The position numbers were made by a program, and so were the translations under genes. From positions 1 through 53,934 of the forward strand of contig DAOVDI010000004.1 of assembly GCA_030669585.1 (NCBI GenBank): a stretch of DNA of 53,934 nucleotides. Direction: 5' to 3'. Shown here in pieces: positions 1 to 7,545 of this stretch; position 1 is the stretch's first letter; the number at the start of each line of letters is the position of its first letter. The stretch comes from Acidobacteriota bacterium. GTDB lineage: Bacteria; Acidobacteriota; Aminicenantia; Aminicenantales; Aminicenantaceae. The notes beneath the pieces were generated by a model. The model was not told the DNA's origin. It saw only the letters and a program-made list of their open reading frames with translations, and did not search any database.

Positions 1-1
1 G

Positions 2-502
2 TATCTGGATAGGCCTGTAGAGAAAGAAAAAATATTAACCTGCCTGGAGGCGGCGCGGCTGGCTCCATCCGCAGACAATGTCCAGCCCTGGCGTTTTTTG
101 GTGATAGACGATCCTGAAGTCAGGGACGCATTCAGCCGGGAGGTTTTTTCCGGTATATATTCGTATACTAAGTTCGCTAAAAAGGCGCCTGTACTTATCC
201 TAATCCTTGGTAGGTTGGATGTGCTGGCCAACAGGATAGGCAAACAGATACAGAATATCAGTTACTTCCTGATCGATACAGGGATCGCAGGAGAGCATAT
301 CGTACTTCAGGCGCAGGAGCTGGGGATCGGGACGTGCTGGATCGGATGGTTTAATACACGTAAAGCGCGTAAATTCTTCAAGATTCCCAAAAAATACAAG
401 ATCGTCTCTTTAATGGCATTAGGATACTATGAACAAGAACCTACAAGGGAAAAGAAACGGAAACTGCTTGAAGAGATAGTCTGGTTCAATACAATCAATT
501 AA
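2..502 (+). CDS. Nitroreductase family protein, 5'-truncated by the window edge
   Basis: Frame is open from base 2 (YLDRPVEKEKILTCLEAARLAPSADNVQPWRFLVIDD...). The 'ARLAPSADNVQPWRF' motif and C-terminal 'GIGTCWIGWF...LMALGYY' are typical of nitroreductases. The 98..502 ORF is only the part after an internal Met/GTG. Confidence 0.85.
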   Translation, partial: YLDRPVEKEKILTCLEAARLAPSADNVQPWRFLVIDDPEVRDAFSREVFSGIYSYTKFAKKAPVLILILGRLDVLANRIGKQIQNISYFLIDTGIAGEHIVLQAQELGIGTCWIGWFNTRKARKFFKIPKKYKIVSLMALGYYEQEPTREKKRKLLEEIVWFNTIN

Positions 503-766
503 AAATAGGATTCAAGGGCCAAAGGCCAAAAGTCTATAGAAGTCTATTGAGGTCCATAGAAGTCTATCGAAGTCGTAGAAGTCCATAGAAGTCTGTTGAA
601 GTCAAGAAGAGTTTATTGCGCTTATTGGGTTCGTTGTGTTCTTTGGGTTATTTTAATAAATTTAACTCAACAAACTCAATGAGCTCAAAGAACCCAATAA
701 GCTCTTATCTCTTTTCACTTGAACCCTTTTTTTCAATGTGTCGTCGAATTTTATGAATAGTCCAGG
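503..766 (+). repeat. Composite intergenic repeat, copy G1 (10-bp AAGTC array, 13-bp inverted repeat, right terminus TTTTATGAATAGTCCAGG)
   Basis: AAGTC array at 530-603; GCTTATTGGGTTC 620-632 pairs with GAACCCAATAAGC 690-702; right-end motif at 749-766 matches 988-1005. Confidence 0.7.
530..603 (+). repeat. 10-bp-period degenerate tandem array, consensus AAGTCYATHG
   Basis: Units AAGTCTATAG AAGTCTATTG AGGTCCATAG AAGTCTATCG AAGTCGTAG AAGTCCATAG AAGTCTGTTG AAGTC. Confidence 0.9.
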
Positions 767-797
767 TTTCCTGGGTTATTCACAAGTTGATATGCAC

Positions 798-862
798 GGC
801 GGGGCGCATGAAGCCGTATTAATATACTGCGAATGCGCTGCAACAAAGCAGATCGGCCCGCC
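798..862 (+). other. Structured hairpin with conserved 23-nt loop, copy 1
   Basis: Inner stem GCGCAT (804-809)/ATGCGC (833-838) around loop GAAGCCGTATTAATATACTGCGA; outer stem GGCGGG (798-803)/CCCGCC (857-862). The loop is 22/23 identical to copy 2 at 38720-38742. Confidence 0.7.
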
Positions 863-870
863 CGGAGGGG

Positions 871-991
871 AAAAGCGTCCAATATAAAATAGAAAGTGAA
901 ATAGAATTCACAGGGCAATCTCATCCCCTCACCTAATATCAAAAATACTGTCAATAGAAATAAAAAATGATAGAAAGTATTGGACGCTTTT
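871..991. repeat. 14-bp perfect inverted repeat nested in the G2 element
   Basis: AAAAGCGTCCAATA (871-884) is the exact reverse complement of TATTGGACGCTTTT (978-991). Confidence 0.85.
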
Positions 992-1005
992 ATGAATAGT
1001 CCAGG

Positions 1006-1836
1006 TTAGATTTCAACGCCGAAGAGCCCCTTAAAAGCAAACCCAAATATAACAGACAAGGCAAAGTAAACTATGATCCAGTGTATATGCCAGCCGAACA
1101 GGTTCATGCTTTCATTGGGATAGGTCAATTCAATGGATTTGATAGGGGAATCTTTCAGCAGAGGGGCCTCACCAGGATTAAACAGTTGATCGAGGGTATT
1201 TTTCCGGACTTTGATAGTAGATATTTTCCTGAGGTGTGAGGTTGTGGCATCGACTGTTTTTGTGATCGTCCAGCCGCCGATCTTCAGATCAAAATGGTGA
1301 ACTCCATTTTCTTTAACTGAAAAGCGCCAGTCGATCTCTTTTTCCTCCTCGATGCGAAGAGGCAGGGTTTCGACAATAATCGCGGAGGATGAGGGAATAA
1401 GAATAATATCTGTTTCAACTGGGTTGTAATTATCTTTGAGCTTAACTTTCAGGATGGCGGTTTGATCGGGAGAAAATGATTTATACCCGAACCACAGGTT
1501 CATCTGAATGAGGATCAGGATCAGGGGGATGATCATGATAAGCATGGGTTTCATGGTGCAGCTGATATATTTAAGGTTGCACTTGAGTATCTTTCCCTGA
1601 GAACTGAGCGATATTTTGAGATTGTCCTGGAACAACCTCAATTCCAGGATATGGGCCTTGATCTTGTTTTTTATGCTTTTGATCCCTTTCTGATTGGATG
1701 TCAGGCGAAAGACAAGAAGCATAAAGATCCCTGTAACCAGGGAAAGAACGATCATTCCGACCCAGGGACTCATCCCTCGAAAAGGAAAAAGTATCCATTC
1801 GACAAGTTTTCCGAAAAAGATATTGATTATGGACAT
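1006..1836 (-). CDS. Three-TM membrane protein with TM1-charged/coiled segment-TM2-extracytoplasmic domain-TM3 layout; possible Oxa1/EMC3/DUF106-like
   Basis: 276 aa: N-terminal TM (VGMIVLSLVTGIFMLLVF), Lys-rich helical stretch, 'MKPMLIMIIPLILILIQMNLWFGY', beta-rich domain, C-terminal TM. Last gene of the tight minus-strand operon. Confidence 0.75.
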   Translation of the reverse strand: MSIINIFFGKLVEWILFPFRGMSPWVGMIVLSLVTGIFMLLVFRLTSNQKGIKSIKNKIKAHILELRLFQDNLKISLSSQGKILKCNLKYISCTMKPMLIMIIPLILILIQMNLWFGYKSFSPDQTAILKVKLKDNYNPVETDIILIPSSSAIIVETLPLRIEEEKEIDWRFSVKENGVHHFDLKIGGWTITKTVDATTSHLRKISTIKVRKNTLDQLFNPGEAPLLKDSPIKSIELTYPNESMNLFGWHIHWIIVYFALSVIFGFAFKGLFGVEI

Positions 1837-1854
1837 GTTAGACCTGGTGTAAAA

Positions 1855-2046
1855 TCAGGAAATATATCCCAGCCCTTTTAACTTCTTTTTCATTTCTTCT
1901 TCTGAGTCGGCTTCTTCAAGGGAGGATATCTCTTTTTCGAGACAGTGAGCGATAAATTCCTCAGGGGAGGAATAGCCGGATAATTCGGCAAACTTTTTCA
2001 CTTTTTCAAAAAGGCCCTTATCCAGTTTAACTTTTACTTTTGCCAT
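1855..2046 (-). CDS. Small conserved-type hypothetical protein (63 aa), RHH-like or regulatory
   Basis: MAKVKVKLDKGLFEKVKKFAELSGYSSPEEFIAHCLEKEISSLEEADSEEEMKKKLKGLGYIS. Sits 20 bp from its operon neighbour. Confidence 0.7.
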   Translation of the reverse strand: MAKVKVKLDKGLFEKVKKFAELSGYSSPEEFIAHCLEKEISSLEEADSEEEMKKKLKGLGYIS

Positions 2047-2066
2047 GATTCATTAGCTCCTTCGTG

Positions 2067-4052
2067 CTATATAATAGATTTTCCTATCATGCTTGATGGT
2101 GGTTTTATATTAAAAACCTTCAGTATGGTTGGAGTAAGGTCGTACAGTGCAGGAGACATATTGTTGATCTTCTGGTTCATAAGCAAAATTCCTGGGACAA
2201 CTTCTGGAGAAGCCATGTGATCACCGCTCCATTTTTCCTCATTGTCTTCCATGATATTTTTAGAGATGCTTCCCATGGGAGATGACCAGGAGACCCGGTA
2301 GCCTCGATTGTACCCAAGTACAATATCTGGAGCTTGATCCACAAGAGGTCCCTGATAAGCCTCTTGAGCGGTATAGGCCTTAAGGATGGGATGCTCACCT
2401 GTTTTCGGATCTTTGTAGGCTTCCAGTTTCCGGGCGATCTCTCTGGTGAGAGATTCCTTTTCATTGGGATGAACAAGGCCCTCTCCTTCTCTTCCTTTCA
2501 GGTTGATAAACAGGCTGTTCAGGCCATAAGCATAGGCCTTGGTCCTGGACCAATCCGTGTTCATAAAGAGGCCGTCTTCTCCCTGTTTCCAATCATTGAT
2601 CAATTTATGGTAACCTGCTTCTTTTAACCACGTATTGACATTAAAAGAACGCCTAAATGAAGCAAAACCGTGATCGGAGAGGACCATAATCACAGTGTCC
2701 TTGTCTGCCTTCTGTATAGCCTGATCCAAGAGAAAATCGACCCGGGAGTAAATGTTTTCAATAGTGCTTCCGAATTCACGGGCAAGTTTTTCATCATATT
2801 TAGGGTGTGACTTATCCAAAAGCCGCCAGAACATGTGCTGTCTCTGATCTGTGCTGGATACATAATAGAATAAGACCCCGGATTCAAACCTGGCCAACTC
2901 ATACTCAAACATATCCTGACGTTCCTGGAAAATCATGTTTTCCTGTTCAAGGAAAGATTCATCGTCCAACGCTGCATTATCCAGGGCGTGTGTATCGGCC
3001 GGAAGCCCTTTAGTAAAGAATGGGCCAAACCGTTTTGCCAGTTCTTTGGAATAATTGGGTGGAGTGGATATAGGAATGGCGGGATCAGCCGGATCAACAT
3101 TGATAGGGGATACATAAAGCTCGAATTCAGGGCGGACCTGTTTCAGGTAGAACATGCAGATCCCTTTTATACTCTGAGTTGGGATCAGATTGAAATGGAT
3201 TTTCTTCCAACCACTCCATTCTTTTTCGTTGAGAATGAACTCTTGGTCCTGGATAACGATCTTTGCCACTGGATTGACCGGATCTAAAAAGACTTTGAAG
3301 TCGATAGTCGCTTTTGGAGCGCCTTTTTTAAAAGCATTATCAGGGCCGGGCAGCTTGGCATCAACACGGTTGCCGATAACATAAACCTCATGGTGGTTGC
3401 CTCCGGCATAGGAGCTATTCTGAAGATCTGCGTAATCTGTAGTGTAGTAATTATATATACCATAGCTTCCTGTGACATCCGGTGTGTTCATACCGGATAT
3501 GGTCCTCTGATCTGTTTCCTCTGGAGGATAGTTGCCGGGCATCTTAAAAACTGTTGCCGGGATGTCATGGTCTTCAAGGATCTGCCAGAATGCTTTGCCG
3601 GATCTTTGTTGTACGGCTTTTTCACTGCTGAGGGGCAGGACAAGGTTTCCAATGGTAATGGATTTTCCAGCACCTGTTATTGCAGCTGAAGAGAAATCAG
3701 GAGAGTAATCTTCTGGATTACGGGACATAAAATCAAAAATACCGTGGCCGCCTGGGTTCATACCTGTGATAAAATTGGACCATGCGACCGGGCTCTGGGG
3801 GGGGAGGCTTGTTCGAAGCTTGGTGAATGTCCCCTGGTTTTGAAGTTTTTGAAAAGCCGGAAGTTTTCCCGCCTTCATCCACATATTGAGGAGGTGAGGA
3901 TCGACTCCGTCAAAACCAAGGATTATCATCTTTTTCGGGGTGTCGGTTTTTCCGAAAACTCTGGTGATCATGTCCGAAGAGCTGCCAGCAGCCATCATGG
4001 AACCGGCTGCAAGCCCCATCTTTAGAAATTCTCTCCTTTTTATTTTTGACAT
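2067..4052 (-). CDS. Alkaline phosphatase superfamily protein with Tat-type signal (COG3379-like phosphohydrolase/phosphomutase)
   Basis: 661 aa; N-term KRREFLKMGLAAGSMMAAG (twin Arg); MIILGFDGVDPHLL; SPVAWSNFITG; VMVLSDHGF; SGDHMAS. Confidence 0.88.
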   Translation of the reverse strand: MSKIKRREFLKMGLAAGSMMAAGSSSDMITRVFGKTDTPKKMIILGFDGVDPHLLNMWMKAGKLPAFQKLQNQGTFTKLRTSLPPQSPVAWSNFITGMNPGGHGIFDFMSRNPEDYSPDFSSAAITGAGKSITIGNLVLPLSSEKAVQQRSGKAFWQILEDHDIPATVFKMPGNYPPEETDQRTISGMNTPDVTGSYGIYNYYTTDYADLQNSSYAGGNHHEVYVIGNRVDAKLPGPDNAFKKGAPKATIDFKVFLDPVNPVAKIVIQDQEFILNEKEWSGWKKIHFNLIPTQSIKGICMFYLKQVRPEFELYVSPINVDPADPAIPISTPPNYSKELAKRFGPFFTKGLPADTHALDNAALDDESFLEQENMIFQERQDMFEYELARFESGVLFYYVSSTDQRQHMFWRLLDKSHPKYDEKLAREFGSTIENIYSRVDFLLDQAIQKADKDTVIMVLSDHGFASFRRSFNVNTWLKEAGYHKLINDWKQGEDGLFMNTDWSRTKAYAYGLNSLFINLKGREGEGLVHPNEKESLTREIARKLEAYKDPKTGEHPILKAYTAQEAYQGPLVDQAPDIVLGYNRGYRVSWSSPMGSISKNIMEDNEEKWSGDHMASPEVVPGILLMNQKINNMSPALYDLTPTILKVFNIKPPSSMIGKSII

Positions 4053-4054
4053 TG

Positions 4055-6193
4055 TTATTGTCCTATATGTTTTGTGTTTTTATCGCTCGTTAGAGCAGAC
4101 ATGTCTATTATAGCACGGCCGTCTATATGGCCGGGGATATCGATTCCAAAAAGATCCAGAGCTGTAGGCGCAATATCCACAATAGATGGTGTTTTGGTGT
4201 TGATTTTTTTACTGCTGAACAGGACTCCGGGAACAATACTGGGATCGATACAGTGGTCTCCGCTCCAGGCTTTGGTGTTGTCCTCGAATACAGTCGTATT
4301 GACTTTGCCGGTGACCGAGTCCCAGGAAACTCGGTAATCGATATTATATCCCACGATAAAGTCAGGGCAGTTACTTTTATAGGGGCCGGGAGGGATCTCA
4401 TCGCGGTCATAAAGCTTGTTGATTGCGACTTTCCCCATCTTGTCGTCCCTTAATCCGGACAGCTTAGCGTTGAGTTCCTGTTTTAATGTTTTTAATTCTT
4501 CTCCGGGAGAGACGAGGCCTTGAGCTTCGCGTCCTTTGAGATTGATGTATATTCCTCCGAGGCCCAGGCCGTAGGCCTTGGTTTTGCTCCAGTCCACATC
4601 CTTGAACCACTCATCGCTTTCCTTTTTCCCGTCTTTCAGGTGAAGATATCCGTTCAGATAGAGCCAGGAATTCAGGTTGAATCCGCGGGAGAAGTTTTTG
4701 AATCCATGGTCAGACATAACGACCAGGAGGGAGTTCTTATTCATTTGTTTCATGACTCGTCCTACAAGGTCATCCATGTCGGTATAAAGTTTTTCTATAA
4801 CCTGTACGCTTTTTTCAGTCTGCCCGGTTTTTAGGGCGGGATGGTTTTTGTCCAGGTAGCGGAAAAACATATGCTGGATGCTGTCTGTTATCTGAAACCA
4901 GCAAGCGACCACTCCTTTTTTGGTTTTATCCATAGCGTTGAACAGCATGTCCTCAGATTCCTTATGGTTGTCATAGCATAGTTTGATAAAGGAGTCCTCG
5001 CTGAGAATCTCTTCATTTAAAGCCCAGGTATCGTCCGCTTCTCCCAGTGTAGTGTAGCTGCCGATCAATTTTCCGAGGTAAACGGAGTAAATATAAGGAT
5101 GGGAGATGGGAAGTGCTGGCTTTTCAGGATCGATATTCAGAGGTGTCAAGTACATTTCAAAGTGGGGATCGGTCTGGGAAACATAAAACCGGCAGATAGC
5201 TCTGATCTTCATTCCGAGACCTGGCCTGAACTTGATCCGTATCCAATCAGAGAAGGTGCCGGGCTTGAGATCGATCTTTTCTCCTGAGACCTCGATCCGG
5301 ATGTTGTTTTTGTCTTTGTCCACAAAGATCGTCATAGGAAGGCGCAGTTCTTTTTCTTTCTTGAGAAGAGAATTGACAGGGCCGGAGATGTAGGTTTCTA
5401 TGGTATTGCTACTCCTTTTAACGGGGATGATCATGCCGCCTTCATGTTTTTGTGTTTTGGCCGAGTCGGTAGTGTAAAAAGAAAATGTTCCCTGGCTGCC
5501 TTTGAGATCAGGAGCGCACATTCCTGAGATCAGGTGCCCTTTAAATTTTTCAGGCGGGAATGTGATAGGAATCCTCAGTATGGTGCTGAATATACCTTCA
5601 TCACCAAGGATATTCCAGAAGGGAATGCTCTTTCGAAGACCCTTGATCTCCGGTTTGGAAAGAGGGATCTTGTATTTTCCCAGGGGAAGAAATCGTTTAG
5701 GAGTTCCAATCTTAGCGGAGGAAAGGTCGGGCAGATAGTTTTTTACGTTTCGGCTCAGAAAATCAAAGATATTATGCTTGTTGGGATGACAGCCTGTCAT
5801 AAAGGATGACCAGGCCACAGGTGATATGGCCGGGGTGGTTGTGTCCAAACGGGCATAGGAACCCTGATCCTTGAGTTTGGACATGTTGGGCAGTTTGCCT
5901 TCAGCCATATATTTTTCGATCAGAGTAGGCTCTATTCCGTCCAGTCCGACTATGACCATCCGGTCTATACGGCTTTTTTTATAAGCCTTTTGCCCTTTAA
6001 GAACCTTTATAAGAAACCGGAAGGGCCATGCGATGAAAGTAAAGAGAGCCAGAAAAAAGGTAATAAAAAGCACAAGAAAAGAAGATATAAAGGCAAACCC
6101 TGCTCCTGGTCCAACGTAGGCGTGAAGGGGAAAAGCACAAAAGAAAATTACCAGGAGAATAAGGTATATTTTGATGTTGATTTTGTTATTCAT
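4055..6193 (-). CDS. Alkaline phosphatase superfamily protein with N-terminal membrane region
   Basis: 712 aa; N-term signal/TM with 'AYVGPGAGFAF'; MVIVGLDGIEPTLI; SPVAWSSFMTG; VVMSDHGF; SGDHCID. Confidence 0.88.
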   Translation of the reverse strand: MNNKINIKIYLILLVIFFCAFPLHAYVGPGAGFAFISSFLVLFITFFLALFTFIAWPFRFLIKVLKGQKAYKKSRIDRMVIVGLDGIEPTLIEKYMAEGKLPNMSKLKDQGSYARLDTTTPAISPVAWSSFMTGCHPNKHNIFDFLSRNVKNYLPDLSSAKIGTPKRFLPLGKYKIPLSKPEIKGLRKSIPFWNILGDEGIFSTILRIPITFPPEKFKGHLISGMCAPDLKGSQGTFSFYTTDSAKTQKHEGGMIIPVKRSSNTIETYISGPVNSLLKKEKELRLPMTIFVDKDKNNIRIEVSGEKIDLKPGTFSDWIRIKFRPGLGMKIRAICRFYVSQTDPHFEMYLTPLNIDPEKPALPISHPYIYSVYLGKLIGSYTTLGEADDTWALNEEILSEDSFIKLCYDNHKESEDMLFNAMDKTKKGVVACWFQITDSIQHMFFRYLDKNHPALKTGQTEKSVQVIEKLYTDMDDLVGRVMKQMNKNSLLVVMSDHGFKNFSRGFNLNSWLYLNGYLHLKDGKKESDEWFKDVDWSKTKAYGLGLGGIYINLKGREAQGLVSPGEELKTLKQELNAKLSGLRDDKMGKVAINKLYDRDEIPPGPYKSNCPDFIVGYNIDYRVSWDSVTGKVNTTVFEDNTKAWSGDHCIDPSIVPGVLFSSKKINTKTPSIVDIAPTALDLFGIDIPGHIDGRAIIDMSALTSDKNTKHIGQ

Positions 6194-7485
6194 TCAAAGT
6201 GTCCAAGGATGATTTTTGCAAGATCGGATATGGCAAGATCAGAGCCGTGGTCTTTGAGAGACCAGAAGAATGCGTTGTCCCATGTGTGCATTCCCTGCAG
6301 GTTGGTCCGGCCGAAGATATCTTTTTTTTTGATCGAACCCTTTATATCATATCCGTGCTCGGAGATGATGATGAGATCAGGTCCTTTTTCCGTAAGAGGG
6401 CCGGAATAAACTTCATCGGTGTCGAACACTTTCTTAACGACTTTTTTCCCGTTGTACTCGAGTCTTTGCAGTTTTTCCTGGAGTTCTTTTTTTAATGCAG
6501 GTTTTTCAGACGGGTCAACAGCCCCTTTTGGGTATCTGTCTCTTGTGTGAAGATAGATCCTATTGGGATCCATAGTGAACGCTGCGGCCTTTTCCGAGAT
6601 TTCTCCGAGACTTTTTGGCTCCTGGGTTTCAAAACTTAGATAATTTTCTTTTTCAAGCCACGCGTTGAGGTAAACTTCCTGCTTGATCCCTGTAAAGCCA
6701 TGGTCAGAGAGAAGGTAGAGACCTTCATAACCGCCAGTGTTTTTTTCGTATGCAGTTGCGATCTCCCGGACAAGTTCATCGATCTTTGAGTAATAATCCA
6801 GGAAATTCTGGTGGTAGATGTGGCCCGTATCTTCATAAGCGTTCCAGAGAAAATGCTGCAGGCGGTCTGTCCCGGTGATGATAAATTCAAAATAATCCCA
6901 GTCTTCTTCCCACAGCAGTTGGAAGGCTTTCTTTCGTCCTGAAAGTGTGCTGTAAAGTTCTTTCCATAGAAGTTCGTGGTTTTCCCGTGATTTAAATGTA
7001 TCGATATCTATCTCGTACCCTATCTGTTCGAGGGTTTTTTTGTATGTGATGGGAAATACCGCTTTTCCCAACTCGATAGCCACAAATCCGGATATCAGCA
7101 CGCCATTTATTTTTCTGGCAGGGTAGGTGGACGGCTGGTTGATGATAATGCTTTTTTTCTTTTTATGGCCGAGTCGATCCCACAGTGTCTCTGCTTTGAT
7201 ATCGTTAAAATTTGGGAACCGCATATCATAGGAATTTTCTTTCAGATCTGTAAACCCGAAAATTCCATGACTGCCGGAGTTGGCGCCGGTCATAAAATCC
7301 GTCCAGCTGACCGATGAGATCTCGGGCAGGCTGGCTTTCATACTATGCAGGGAGCCGGAATCGATCAGGGATTTGAAGAATGGCATTACACCTTGATCTG
7401 CCAGATTCCTGAGTAGGGTATTGGGAACTCCGTCCAGTCCAATGACACAGACTCTGTTTTTATTTATTTTTTTAAATAGACCCAT
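6190..7485 (-). CDS. Alkaline phosphatase superfamily protein, soluble short form
   Basis: 431 aa; VCVIGLDGVPNTLL; SSVSWTDFMTG; LLSDHGFTG; overlaps the downstream gene by 4 nt. Confidence 0.87.
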   Translation of the reverse strand: MGLFKKINKNRVCVIGLDGVPNTLLRNLADQGVMPFFKSLIDSGSLHSMKASLPEISSVSWTDFMTGANSGSHGIFGFTDLKENSYDMRFPNFNDIKAETLWDRLGHKKKKSIIINQPSTYPARKINGVLISGFVAIELGKAVFPITYKKTLEQIGYEIDIDTFKSRENHELLWKELYSTLSGRKKAFQLLWEEDWDYFEFIITGTDRLQHFLWNAYEDTGHIYHQNFLDYYSKIDELVREIATAYEKNTGGYEGLYLLSDHGFTGIKQEVYLNAWLEKENYLSFETQEPKSLGEISEKAAAFTMDPNRIYLHTRDRYPKGAVDPSEKPALKKELQEKLQRLEYNGKKVVKKVFDTDEVYSGPLTEKGPDLIIISEHGYDIKGSIKKKDIFGRTNLQGMHTWDNAFFWSLKDHGSDLAISDLAKIILGHFE

Positions 7486-7545
7486 TTAACGTCCTTTGGC
7501 AGGTTCAAAGATAAGCAATATATTATAGTGATGTTTATATTTCTG

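Larger units (their letters stand above)
770..1005. repeat. MITE-like element, copy G2, with terminal inverted repeats and internal hairpin
   Basis: Left CCTGGGTTATTCAC (770-783); right TATGAATAGTCCAGG (991-1005), reverse complement CCTGGACTATTCATA. About 11 of 14 terminal bases match. The right end abuts the stop codon of the 1006..1836 gene. Confidence 0.7.

Noticed and set aside
530-603. CRISPR array
   Set aside because: Units are 10 bp with no unique spacers and there are no cas genes.
798-862. Integron attC site or group II intron domain V
   Set aside because: No GTTRRRY/RYYYAAC core pair, and the sequence does not fold as a typical domain V; no integrase or intron reverse transcriptase in the window.
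751-954. 67-aa minus-strand ORF over element G2
   Set aside because: Overlaps the hairpin and terminal repeats; no plausible domain or ribosome-binding site.
2334-6409. Many antisense ORFs (up to 139 aa) opposite the phosphatase genes
   Set aside because: They mirror strongly coding minus-strand frames; no domain-like sequence or independent evidence.
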